From the NCBI RefSeq assembly GCF_001422405.1, contig NZ_LMMV01000023.1:125156-189155 (forward strand): 64,000 nt of DNA, read 5' to 3'. The number at the start of each line of letters is the position of its first letter. Position 1 is the first letter of the stretch. This DNA comes from Pseudorhodoferax sp. Leaf267 (GTDB taxonomy: Bacteria; Pseudomonadota; Gammaproteobacteria; Burkholderiales; Burkholderiaceae_C). This document shows positions 16,673 to 24,938 of this stretch, piece after piece. A program made the translations under genes and the position numbers. A model generated the notes under the pieces. That model saw only the letters and a list, made by a program, of their open reading frames with translations, was not told the DNA's origin and did no database searches.

Positions 16673-17731
16673 TCACAGTCCGATGCCGAGCTTCTTGCAG
16701 CCTTCGGCGTAACGGCCGGTGCACAGGTCCTTGGCCGACGCGATCTGCTTGTCGATGATCTCGGCCTTCAGGTTCTTGGCGGTCACCACGGCGGGCGTGA
16801 ACAGCTGCGAAGGCGTGTTGTAGAGCGTCATCTCGGCCTTGGGCGTCTGGCCGTTCAGAAAGCCCACGGCCACGCGCGCAGCGGCCGCGGCCACGATCTC
16901 GCTGGGCTTGGAGATGGTGTTGTACTGGTCGCCCGAAATGATCAGCTGCAGCGCCGCCAGCGTGGCGTCGTTGCCCGAGATCGGTGGCACCGGGTTGACG
17001 CCCGCCGCCTTGAACGCGGCGATGGCGCCGCCGGCCGTGCCGTCGTTGGCCGCCACCACGCCGACGATGTCGGTGCGAAAGCGCGTCACCTGCCCGCTGA
17101 CCCACTGCTGCGCCTTGGGCGGCGCCCACTCGGGCGTGTCGAACTCGGCCAGCGTCTTGTAGCCGCTGTCCTTCAGGCCGGCGTAAATGCCCTTCTTGAT
17201 CAGGCCGGCCGCCGCGTCGGTGGGCGAGCCGTTGACCTGCAGCACGCCGCCCTTGTCGGTGGACACCTTGCTGTCCTTCAGGTGCTGCACCAGCGAGGCG
17301 GCGATCGCCTTGCCGATGCCCTCGTTGTCGAACGAGACGTAGTAGTCGGCCGGCGTCGTGGGAATGGGCCGGTCGTACGCGATCACCTTGACGCCCTTGC
17401 TCTGCGCCAGCTTGACCAGTGAGGCGGCCGAGGTCGAGTCCACCGGGTCCAGCACGATCACCTTGGCGCCTTGCGAGAGCACCGAGTTGAACTGCTGCTG
17501 TTGCTGCGCCACGTCGCCGTTGGCGTTCTGGTAGAGCACCTTGCAGGCGGCGCACAGCTTGCTCATCTCGGCCTTGAAGCCGGGGAAGTCGTGCTGCTCG
17601 TAGCGGGTGGAGGCCTGGTCGGGCATCAGGAACGCGACCGTGCCGGCCGGCTGCGCGACGGCGGCGGTGGCGGCCATGAGGCCGAGGGCGAGTGCGCTGG
17701 CGCGCAGCAGGGGGTTGGAAAGCGAGGTCAT
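16673..17731 (-). CDS. ABC transporter sugar/polyol-binding protein
   Basis: 352 residues. A signal peptide ends near AAVAQPAG, then a type I periplasmic-binding (RbsB/XylF) fold: QFNSVLSQGAKVIVLDPVD, GVKVIAYDRP and VVAANDGTAGGAIAAFKAAG. It should capture a pentitol or pentose for the importer encoded downstream; ribitol or xylitol is inferred from the dehydrogenase and kinase. The ATG at 17731 has a good AGGAG ribosome site. It is the first structural gene after the araC-type regulator, 91 nt away on the same strand. Confidence 0.9.
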   Translation of the reverse strand: MTSLSNPLLRASALALGLMAATAAVAQPAGTVAFLMPDQASTRYEQHDFPGFKAEMSKLCAACKVLYQNANGDVAQQQQQFNSVLSQGAKVIVLDPVDSTSAASLVKLAQSKGVKVIAYDRPIPTTPADYYVSFDNEGIGKAIAASLVQHLKDSKVSTDKGGVLQVNGSPTDAAAGLIKKGIYAGLKDSGYKTLAEFDTPEWAPPKAQQWVSGQVTRFRTDIVGVVAANDGTAGGAIAAFKAAGVNPVPPISGNDATLAALQLIISGDQYNTISKPSEIVAAAAARVAVGFLNGQTPKAEMTLYNTPSQLFTPAVVTAKNLKAEIIDKQIASAKDLCTGRYAEGCKKLGIGL

Positions 17732-17822
17732 GGGCTGTCTCCTGATCGTTGGGTCAACGTGGCGGTATCGGTGAGGGGGCCTGGGCTGCAGGCGCGTGCG
17801 GTGGTGGTGCCGTTCTCCTTTC

Positions 17823-18707
17823 TCAGGCGGCCTGCGCCAGGTCTGCGTTCTCGGCCAGCAGCGTGCGAAAGCGCGAGGGCGCAAAGCCCTTGTGGCGCAG
17901 GAACTGCCGGTTGAAGTTGGAGATGTTCTTGAAGCCCGAGGCGAAGCAGATGTCCGTGATCGACAGGTGCTCGTCGCTCATCAGCAGCTGCGAGGCCAGG
18001 TTCACGCGCAGCCGGTTGACGTAGACGCTGAACGCCATGCCGGTGTGGCGCCGGAAGCTGCGCGAGAAGGCGCCGGGGCTCAGCCGCGCGATGGCGGCCA
18101 GTTCCTTCTCGCCGAAGGACTCGGTCAGATGGTTGCGGATGTAGTTCAGCGACTCGTTGATGCCGGTGGCCATGAAGCCCGACGGGTCGGGGTGGTAGGC
18201 GTCGCTGCTCAGCGCGCGGCTGCCCTTGGCGCGGCTCAGCGTGCCGACGATGGCCATGAACAGCTCGATGCGGCGGATGTCGGTGGCGCCGATCAGCTCC
18301 TGCACCATCGGCCCCACGGCGGCGGCGGTCTCGGGCGTGAACAGCACGCCGCGCCGGCTCATGTCCAGAAGCGGCAGGAAGGCCGCCAGCTCGGGCAGGA
18401 CCTGCGCCGCGTCGCGGATGAACTGCTCGTTGAACTGCAGCACGCGCCCGCGCAGCGGCACGGTGGTGCCGGCTGGCACATGGCTGACCCAGTTGTGCGG
18501 CAGGTTCGGGCCGGTCAGCACCAGGTGGCCGGGTGCGAAGTCGCCGATGTGGTCGCCCACGAAGCAGCGCCCGGTGGTCGCCACCACGTGGTGCAGTTCG
18601 CATTCGGGGTGGAAGTGCCAGCGCACCGTGCGGAACGGGTAGCCGTGTTCCCACGCCTTGAACGACTGGGCGCGGCCGATCTGCACAAGCTCGAGGTCTG
18701 GTTGCAT
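17823..18707 (-). CDS. AraC family transcriptional regulator
   Basis: 294 residues from the ATG at 18707, which has a GGAG site; a GTG two codons upstream (18713) is also open. The N-terminal half is a cupin-like sensor with a His-rich strand (WHFHPECELHHVV), and the C-terminal 100 residues hold two helix-turn-helix motifs (FGEKELAAIARLSPGAFSRSFRRHTG and SITDICFASGFKNISNFNRQF), each typical of AraC. It heads the pentitol operon and is its likely activator. Two TACGTTT repeats 22 bp apart in the upstream region could be its operator. Confidence 0.92.
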   Translation of the reverse strand: MQPDLELVQIGRAQSFKAWEHGYPFRTVRWHFHPECELHHVVATTGRCFVGDHIGDFAPGHLVLTGPNLPHNWVSHVPAGTTVPLRGRVLQFNEQFIRDAAQVLPELAAFLPLLDMSRRGVLFTPETAAAVGPMVQELIGATDIRRIELFMAIVGTLSRAKGSRALSSDAYHPDPSGFMATGINESLNYIRNHLTESFGEKELAAIARLSPGAFSRSFRRHTGMAFSVYVNRLRVNLASQLLMSDEHLSITDICFASGFKNISNFNRQFLRHKGFAPSRFRTLLAENADLAQAA

Positions 18708-19009
18708 CGTCACTTCTCCATCCGCACGCGGGCGCTGGTTGTCTCCGGGGCGCTCTGCTGGCGCGACGCCCTCTGCGGCGCATGGTAGGCGCGCAGGAGA
18801 GCGCTTCGCTACTACGTTTGGCTGCTTGGACCGATACGTTTTTGTCGTTCGCAGGCTTGCTGCATGGCGACATTGCGCGATGGCGCTGCGGTCTGGCGCC
18901 AGCGGCGGCCAGTTGTGACCAAACGAAACGCCGCTGTCTGCGTCGTGCCGCCATGCCGACGGGCAGGGGTTGTCCCGCAGAATCCAGTGCGTTGGAGTTG
19001 GAGGTGACG
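18708..19009. promoter_or_regulatory. 302-bp divergent control region of the AraC gene and the peptide-type binding protein
   Basis: No gene is seen. TACGTTT occurs at 18813-18819 and again at 18835-18841, a 22-bp period that would place both on one helix face, as AraC-type half-sites usually are. A related sequence in the opposite orientation (ACCAAACGAAACG) lies near 18917-18929. The right end carries the ribosome site GGAGTTGGAGG before the ATG at 19010. Operator function is inferred. Confidence 0.4.
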
Positions 19010-20623
19010 ATGCAAACGGCTGTTGTTCCCCATGCCGGCCGGCGCGCCGTGCGGTGCCTGGTGGTCGGTCTGCTGGCCACGTGTGGGCTGGTCACCGCCG
19101 CCCATTCCCAGACCTTGCGCTGGGCCTCCCAGGGCGACCTGCAGACCCTGGACCCGTATTCCCAGAACGAGCTGCTGACCAACGCCATCAACGGCCAGGT
19201 CTACGAGACGCTGGTGTCGCGCGACCGCGAGCTGCAGCTCGTGCCGGGGCTGGCCACGGCCTGGCAGCAACTGTCGCCCACGGTGTGGCGCATGCAGCTG
19301 CGCCCGGGTGTGAAGTTCCATGACGGCAGCCCGCTGACGGTGGACGACGTGGTGTTCTCGGTGCAGCGGGCGCGTGACCCGGCCTCGGGCATCCGCGCCT
19401 ACGCCACGGCGATGGGCGAGCCGCGCAAGGTGGACGAGGCCACGGTCGAGTTCACGCTGGCGCAGGTCAACCCCATCTTCCTGCAGCACGCCACGCTGGT
19501 GCAGATCATGAACAAGGCCTGGTGCGAGAAGAACGGCGCCCAGCGCCCGCAGGATTTCAAGGGCAAGGAGGAGAAGTTCACGGCGCTGAACGCCAACGGC
19601 ACGGGGCCGTTCGTCGTGGTGTCGCGCCAGCCCGATGTGAGGACCGTCTACCGGCGCAACCCGAACTGGTGGGGCAGCTTCGACGGCAACGTGCAGGAGG
19701 TGGTCTACACGCCGATCAAGAGCGACGCCACACGCACGGCGGCGCTGGTGTCCGGCGAGATCGACCTGCTGCTCGACCCGGTGCCGCAGGACCTGGCACG
19801 GCTGCGCGGCACCGCCGGCGTGAAGGTGATCGACGGGGTCGAGAACCGGGCACTGTTCATCGGCATGGACCAGGCGCGCGAGGAGCTGCTGTACAGCAGC
19901 GTCAAGGGCAGGAACCCGTTCAGGGACGTGCGCGTGCGCCGCGCGCTGTACCACGCGGTCGATGCCGAGACGCTGCGCACGCGGCTCATGCGCGGGCAGG
20001 CGGTGGTCACCGGCTCGGTGCTGCCCTCGCCGCTGGGGCACTACAACGACCCCGCCTTCGAGCGCCGCCTGCCGTTCGACCTGGCCAGGGCGCGCGCGCT
20101 GCTGGCCGAGGCGGGCTATCCCACGGGCTTTGACGTCACGCTGGACTGCCCGAACAACCGCTATGTCAACGACGAGGAGATCTGCATCGCGCTGTCGGCC
20201 ATGTGGGCGCAGATCGGCGTGAAGGTGCGCGTGAACGCCCAGCCCCGCGCGCTGTATTTCCCCAAGGCCGAGAAGCTGGACGTGTCGATGTACATGCTGG
20301 GCTGGGGCGGCGCGATCACCGATGCCGAGACCACGCTCAAGCCCGTGCTGCGCGCGCGGGGCGAGGGCGGCGTGGGCTACTACAACTGGGGCAACGTGAA
20401 GAACGCGAAGCTGGACGCGCTGGCCGCGGCGTCCAGCCAGGAGGCCGACCCGGCCCGGCGCGAGCAGCTCATCAAGGCCGCGCTGCGCGAGCACGACGAG
20501 CAGGCGCACCACATTCCGCTGCACCGCCAGGTGATCCCCTGGGCCATGCGCGCCAACGTGACGGCTGCGCACCGCGCCGACAACTGGCTGGAATGGCGCT
20601 GGGTGCAGATCGCACCGCGGTAG
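19010..20623 (+). CDS. ABC transporter solute-binding protein, family 5 (peptide/opine/nickel type)
   Basis: 537 residues. The signal peptide ends near AAHSQ, and the mature protein has the family 5 layout: LRWASQGDLQTLDPYSQNE, RPGVKFHDGSPLTVDDVVFS, ANGTGPFVV and VRRALYHAVDAE. Such proteins bind di- or oligopeptides, opines, glutathione or metal chelates. No permease genes follow, so it is an orphan that must share a transporter encoded elsewhere. The ATG at 19010 has a strong GGAGG site; the frame is open upstream but lacks signal-peptide features. It is convergent with a Crp-type gene. Confidence 0.9.
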   Translation: MQTAVVPHAGRRAVRCLVVGLLATCGLVTAAHSQTLRWASQGDLQTLDPYSQNELLTNAINGQVYETLVSRDRELQLVPGLATAWQQLSPTVWRMQLRPGVKFHDGSPLTVDDVVFSVQRARDPASGIRAYATAMGEPRKVDEATVEFTLAQVNPIFLQHATLVQIMNKAWCEKNGAQRPQDFKGKEEKFTALNANGTGPFVVVSRQPDVRTVYRRNPNWWGSFDGNVQEVVYTPIKSDATRTAALVSGEIDLLLDPVPQDLARLRGTAGVKVIDGVENRALFIGMDQAREELLYSSVKGRNPFRDVRVRRALYHAVDAETLRTRLMRGQAVVTGSVLPSPLGHYNDPAFERRLPFDLARARALLAEAGYPTGFDVTLDCPNNRYVNDEEICIALSAMWAQIGVKVRVNAQPRALYFPKAEKLDVSMYMLGWGGAITDAETTLKPVLRARGEGGVGYYNWGNVKNAKLDALAAASSQEADPARREQLIKAALREHDEQAHHIPLHRQVIPWAMRANVTAAHRADNWLEWRWVQIAPR

Positions 20624-20630
20624 CGCGGCG

Positions 20631-21293
20631 CTACCAGCGCGCGGGCAGCTTGGTCAGCAGCGAGATCTGGCGCTCGCGCTGGGAGATGTAACCGCCGGCT
20701 TCCAGGTCCTTCATGATGCGGCTGACCATCTCGCGGCTGCAGCCGACGCGGCTGGCGATCTCTTGCTGCGTCATGCGTTCACGCACCAGCGAACTGCCGT
20801 CGGGCTGCGGGTCGGCCAGCTCCACCAGCAGCTGCGTGATGCGGCCGTAGACGTCGGTGAAGGCCAGGTTGCGCACGGCGTTGGTGGCCGAGCGCGCGCG
20901 GCGGATCACCTTGCCCAGCAGATCCAGCGCGAAGCTGGGCTCGCGGCCGATGTAGGCCAGCAGCGCGGCGCGCGAGATCAGGGCGCAGACCACAGGCTCC
21001 AGCGTGATGACGCTGGCCGAGCGCACGCCGCCGTCCAGTGCCATCTCGCCGAAGTAGTCGCCCGCCACGATCACGCCCAGGGTGATCTCTCGGCCGTTGC
21101 TGTCGTTGCTGTAGACCTTGACACGGCCTTCCATGACGATGAACAGCGTCTCGCCACGGTCGGCCTCGTGGATCAGGATCGTGCCCTTGCGGTAACGGCG
21201 CACCTCGCCCATCGCGGCCAGGGCGCGCAGCGAGCTGGAGTGCGTCGTGTCTGTGTAGAAGGCATGGCTCGGTGCGATCGACTCGGACGTCAT
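20631..21293 (-). CDS. Crp/Fnr family transcriptional regulator (paralogue)
   Basis: 220 residues, co-linear with and clearly similar to the regulator at 9890-10552. The ligand-binding beta barrel shows GETLFIVMEGRVK and GDYFGEMALDGGVRSASV, and the recognition helix is CSREMVSRIMKDLEAGGYI. No Fnr cysteine cluster is visible. Its own promoter region contains CGTATACACAC (21328-21338), nearly identical to a sequence near 22245 upstream of the LuxR-type gene, so the two might share a control signal. The ligand and targets are unknown. Confidence 0.92.
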   Translation of the reverse strand: MTSESIAPSHAFYTDTTHSSSLRALAAMGEVRRYRKGTILIHEADRGETLFIVMEGRVKVYSNDSNGREITLGVIVAGDYFGEMALDGGVRSASVITLEPVVCALISRAALLAYIGREPSFALDLLGKVIRRARSATNAVRNLAFTDVYGRITQLLVELADPQPDGSSLVRERMTQQEIASRVGCSREMVSRIMKDLEAGGYISQRERQISLLTKLPARW

Positions 21294-21430
21294 GGAAAGG
21301 CGGGCCGCTTGGGCGCGGCGCTGGTGGCGTATACACACCAGTCTACGCCAAGCACAGGCACGCATGTGCTGCAGGCGCCTGGGCGATGGCGCCGTAAGCG
21401 TGCAAACGCCTGCGCGCGGGCCGCCGGTCT

Positions 21431-22114
21431 TCAGCAGAGGTGGCGTGCCATGGGCGGCAGCAGCGAGACCGTCTGCACCAGGTCGCGGATGGAGCCGCAG
21501 CGCGTCTTTTGCCGGATGCTGAGCAACTGGCTGCGCACGGTGGACACCTGCACGCCGTGCTGGTCGGCCACCTCGTGCGGGCGCATGCCTTCGCACACGG
21601 CGGCCAGCACATTGCTCTCGGCGGCGGTCAGGTCGCAGGCGCGGGCGAACAGGGCCATGGCGGAGGCGTCGCACAGGCGGCGCTTGGCGAAGATCATGAG
21701 CGCCGTGCCTTCGTCGCCAGGCGCGGCCAGCGGCACCACGGCCACGGTCGTGCGCACGCCTTCCTTGCCGACGTTCAGCAGGTCGCGCACACCGGTGCGG
21801 GCCAGGGTCAGGCTGCGCTCGAATGCGCGGTCGTCCTGCGGGCGCAGGGCGTGGACGATGCCGTCGATCAGGCACAGGCCGCTGCTGTGGCCGCTCTCGG
21901 GGCTCATGGCGATCAGCGCGGGCTGGTTGGCCAGGCGCAGCTTGCGCGTGCCGATGCTGATCAGCGCCAGCCCGTAGTCCACGTGCTCGATCACGCTGCG
22001 CAGCAACACGCTGGCATTGAAGGGGTCCGATGGCGGCACGGAGGCACGCTCGGCGGAAAAGCCCGCGGCGGGCCAGGCGGGGCTCGAATCCAGGGTCGTC
22101 AGGCTGTCCAACAT
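21431..22114 (-). CDS. LuxR-type helix-turn-helix regulator
   Basis: 227 residues. The C-terminal LuxR/GerE helix-turn-helix is LTAAESNVLAAVCEGM, then HEVADQHGVQVSTVRSQLLSI. The N-terminal 150 residues resemble a PAS-like sensor (VDYGLALISIGTRKLRLANQPA) but no ligand can be assigned, and no autoinducer-binding motif is evident. The ATG at 22114 has a textbook GGGAGGAGG ribosome site. The gene appears to be monocistronic, transcribed leftward, downstream of the CoA-transferase gene. Confidence 0.88.
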   Translation of the reverse strand: MLDSLTTLDSSPAWPAAGFSAERASVPPSDPFNASVLLRSVIEHVDYGLALISIGTRKLRLANQPALIAMSPESGHSSGLCLIDGIVHALRPQDDRAFERSLTLARTGVRDLLNVGKEGVRTTVAVVPLAAPGDEGTALMIFAKRRLCDASAMALFARACDLTAAESNVLAAVCEGMRPHEVADQHGVQVSTVRSQLLSIRQKTRCGSIRDLVQTVSLLPPMARHLC

Positions 22115-22271
22115 GGTGATTCCTCCTCCCGCACTTGCTGGGGTTGCCGTTGCGTCTTGCGGCGCCGGCGTATCAGCGGGATGGAGGAACTTTAGGCGCG
22201 AGGTGCCCCGGGCGTGCGTGCGGGGAGCCACATGCGATGTGTGACGTATGCACACAAATTCTCGCGAATCT

Positions 22272-23669
22272 CTACGCCAACCAGCTCGAATTTGTGCTCG
22301 TATGGCCCAGATCCCTGGCCGGCCAGGCCCAGTGCAGCGGCATGCCCTCGACCTGCAGCGGCGGGCGCAGGCGGCGGGCCGGCCCCCAGGCGGTGCGCTC
22401 GGTGGCGGCGGCCAGATCGTCCTCCTGCTCGGGGGCGAAGGTCGGTCCGGGCCCGGCCAGGCCCGCGTCCGTGAGCAGCAGCGCGGTGCGGGCCAGCGAG
22501 GCCTGCGCGAGGCTGCCTGCACCCGTGGCCAGACGTTGCTGCAGGCCGCGCAGCACGGCCGCGGCCAGCAGGTAGCCCGTGGCCTGGTCCAGCGCCTGCA
22601 CGGGCAGCGGCACGGGGCGGTCGCGGCCGGCCTGGCGCATGCCGGCATCGGCGATGCCGCAGCTCATCTGCACGATGCTGTCGAAGCCACGCCGACCGCG
22701 CCAGGGGCCGGTGAAGCCGTAGGCGCTGAGCGACACGTCGACCAGGCCCGGGCACAGCGTGTGCCGTGCCTCGGGCCCCAGGCCCAGGCCCTCCAGCGCA
22801 CCGGGCCGCAGGCCGTGCACGAGCACATCGGCGCCGCGCAGCAGGTCCACCAGCCGGGCCCGGCCGTCGTTGCTGCGCAGGTCCAGCCGCATGCAGCGCT
22901 TGCCCAGGGTCAGCTCGGGCACCAGGGCCGGCTCGTTCCAGTCGGGCGCGTCGACACGCAGCACGTCCGCGCCCCAGCCGGCCAGCAGGCGCGTGGCCAC
23001 GGGGCCGGCCATCACGCGCGTGAGGTCCAGCACGCGCACGCCGGCCAGCGGGCGGTCCGGCGGCACGGTCCAGGTCGGGGCCGGCACCGCGGGCGTGGCG
23101 CTGCGGTGCAGCAGCGGCTCGGCCTGCAGCGCCAGGCCTTGCGGATGCGCGGCCCAGGCCTGCAGGCTGCGCATGCTGCCAGCGCAGCCGCCGGCCGCCA
23201 GCACGGCGGCCTCCAGCGCGTCGGCGGTCCATGCCGACACCGCGTGCGCCACCTGCTCCCGCTCGGCCGGCGCCTGCAGCACGCGCAGTGCCGCGGCGCG
23301 ATGGTGCGGCGCGTTGGTGTGCAGGCGGATCCAGCCGTCGGCGGTGGCGTAGTCGCCGGCAACGGCGTCCCAGGCGCTGGGCAGTAGCCAGCCCTCGGGC
23401 CGCAGCGTGAGGCCGAACCAGAACGAGGCCAGCCGCCGGTCCACCTGCACGGCTGGCGCCCGGCCATGCCGGGCCTGCACCAGCGCAGACGCCGCCAGGC
23501 CGGCCACCGCGACCGCCGCGGTGGCCAATGCGCTGGTATGGAACACGGAGGGCAGGGCGCCCGCGCCCGTGCACCGCACCCGGTGCAGCGCGGCGGTGTC
23601 GCCACCCGGCGCCTGCCAGAGTGCGGCGAGCAATCGGTGCGTGACGGGGCAGTCGGCGGGCTCTGGCAT
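22272..23669 (-). CDS. CaiB/BaiF (family III) CoA-transferase
   Basis: 465 residues. The C-terminal half is a typical family III CoA-transferase: LAGVRVLDLTRVMAGPVATR near 207, GADVLRVDAPDW, and the presumed catalytic aspartate in QALDQATGYLLAAA. The N-terminal 190 residues look like a second, degenerate copy of the fold, as in some fused acyl-CoA-transferase-like proteins. The enzyme would move CoA between carboxylic acids; the substrate is unknown and no pathway partner is adjacent. It is divergent from the Crp-type gene at 23718. Confidence 0.88.
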   Translation of the reverse strand: MPEPADCPVTHRLLAALWQAPGGDTAALHRVRCTGAGALPSVFHTSALATAAVAVAGLAASALVQARHGRAPAVQVDRRLASFWFGLTLRPEGWLLPSAWDAVAGDYATADGWIRLHTNAPHHRAAALRVLQAPAEREQVAHAVSAWTADALEAAVLAAGGCAGSMRSLQAWAAHPQGLALQAEPLLHRSATPAVPAPTWTVPPDRPLAGVRVLDLTRVMAGPVATRLLAGWGADVLRVDAPDWNEPALVPELTLGKRCMRLDLRSNDGRARLVDLLRGADVLVHGLRPGALEGLGLGPEARHTLCPGLVDVSLSAYGFTGPWRGRRGFDSIVQMSCGIADAGMRQAGRDRPVPLPVQALDQATGYLLAAAVLRGLQQRLATGAGSLAQASLARTALLLTDAGLAGPGPTFAPEQEDDLAAATERTAWGPARRLRPPLQVEGMPLHWAWPARDLGHTSTNSSWLA

Positions 23670-23717
23670 GGTGCGAGGGGCAGTCGTGCGGTGGGACGGC
23701 CAGCCTACACTGGCCGG

Positions 23718-24473
23718 GTGAACCCTGCCGACTTCGCCCTCGATCCCCCCCGTTGCGTGGCGTGCCCGCTGCGCAAGTGCGGCAACTTCCTGCCGGTGGA
23801 CGACGCCGTGCTCGCCTTCATCGACGACTTTCGCAGCGAGACGCAGATGCTGCCGGCCGGCGAGACCCTGATCCGCGAGCAGTCCAAGGCGCAGCGGGTG
23901 TTCACGCTGTTCTCGGGCTGGGCGTTTCGCTACAAGACCTTGTCAGACGGTCGGCGGCAGATCCTGAACTTCATGCTGCCCGGCGACTTCTTCGGCCTGC
24001 AGCAGCAGTTCACCGACGGGGCGACCTACGGCGTGGAGGCCTTGACCGAGGTGGCGGTGTGCGTGTTTCCCGCAGCCCGCCTGTGGGACCTGTACCGTGC
24101 CCACCCGCAGCTGGGCTACGACGTGACCTGGCTCAGCGCGCGCGAGGAGCAGATGCTCGACGAGAACCTGCTGACCACGGGGCGGCGCAGCGCCATCGAG
24201 CGCGTGGCCGTGTTGCTCATCCACCTGTTCAAGCGGGCGCAGCGCGTGAACCTGGTCGACGCGGACAACGGCTTCGCGTTCCCGTTGACCCAGCAGCACG
24301 TGGCCGACGCGCTGGGCCTGTCGCTGGTGCACACCAACCGCACCCTGCGCCGGCTGCAGCAGCTGGGGCTGCACGAACTGGCGGACGGGCGCATGGTGCT
24401 GCGCAACGCCAAGGCCCTCAAGCAGTTGGCCGATTACGTGGACCACCCGCTGAACGCGGTGCCGCTCATCTAG
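23718..24473 (+). CDS. Crp/Fnr family transcriptional regulator with N-terminal cysteines
   Basis: 251 residues from a GTG at 23718. The N-terminus carries CVACPLRKCGNF (three cysteines within 12 residues), recalling the Fe-S cysteines of Fnr-like proteins although the spacing is not classical. The effector barrel follows (AGETLIREQSKAQRVFTLFSG, LNFMLPGDFFGLQQQF), then a C-terminal winged helix (LTQQHVADALGLSLVHTNRTLRRLQQLGL). A redox or oxygen sensor is possible but unproven. It is divergent from the CoA-transferase gene with a 48-bp gap, so it may control it. Confidence 0.88.
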   Translation: MNPADFALDPPRCVACPLRKCGNFLPVDDAVLAFIDDFRSETQMLPAGETLIREQSKAQRVFTLFSGWAFRYKTLSDGRRQILNFMLPGDFFGLQQQFTDGATYGVEALTEVAVCVFPAARLWDLYRAHPQLGYDVTWLSAREEQMLDENLLTTGRRSAIERVAVLLIHLFKRAQRVNLVDADNGFAFPLTQQHVADALGLSLVHTNRTLRRLQQLGLHELADGRMVLRNAKALKQLADYVDHPLNAVPLI

Positions 24474-24626
24474 GCGCCGTAGGACTGCGCCGACATCTGT
24501 AACAAGCGCCGGACGACTCGGCCAACGTCGCCGGGCTTTTACGCTCAGCGCCCAGGCGCGAACCGACCGGCAGCAGCACTCTTGCGAACCGCGGGACCGC
24601 CTCTTCCGACCTGAGGACCTGCTGCC

Positions 24627-24887
24627 ATGAACATGCGTTACCACCGCCCGCTGCACACCCCCCTGCAACAACGCGCAGAGCATGGCGACAGCCGCCAGCA
24701 GCAGCAGGACAACGGCACGCACGAATTCCAGCCCATGGCGCAGCAGGGCGACAGCAGTGGGCACGACGACCAGTCCCACACGCTGGCCGCCTACCTGGAG
24801 CGCGCGCGGCAGGTCGGCGACATGCCCAGTCCCCGCACCCCTGGCAGTGCGCCGCAGCGGCGCGTGGACCTGCGCCTGGCGAAATAG
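24627..24887 (+). CDS. small hydrophilic protein, unknown function
   Basis: 86 residues rich in Gln, His, Asp and Arg with no signal peptide or membrane segment. It matches no family I recognise. Support for being real: an ATG preceded by a GAGGAC-type site, high GC at third codon positions through its length, and a perfect 7-bp hairpin just after the stop that separates it from the convergent lipoprotein gene. It is likely disordered. It could still be a chance open frame. Confidence 0.5.
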   Translation: MNMRYHRPLHTPLQQRAEHGDSRQQQQDNGTHEFQPMAQQGDSSGHDDQSHTLAAYLERARQVGDMPSPRTPGSAPQRRVDLRLAK

Positions 24888-24897
24888 CGGCAAGCCC

Positions 24898-24915
24898 GGC
24901 GCTGTCCGCAGCGCC
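24898..24915. terminator. hairpin between convergent genes
   Basis: GGCGCTG (24898-24904) pairs perfectly with CAGCGCC (24909-24915) around a TCCG tetraloop. It sits 10 nt after one stop codon and 23 nt before the other, convergent, stop. There is no T tract on either side, so it is at best a bidirectional, non-canonical terminator or an mRNA-end stabiliser. Confidence 0.45.
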
Positions 24916-24938
24916 TGGCAATGCGCCGGACCCCCTCC

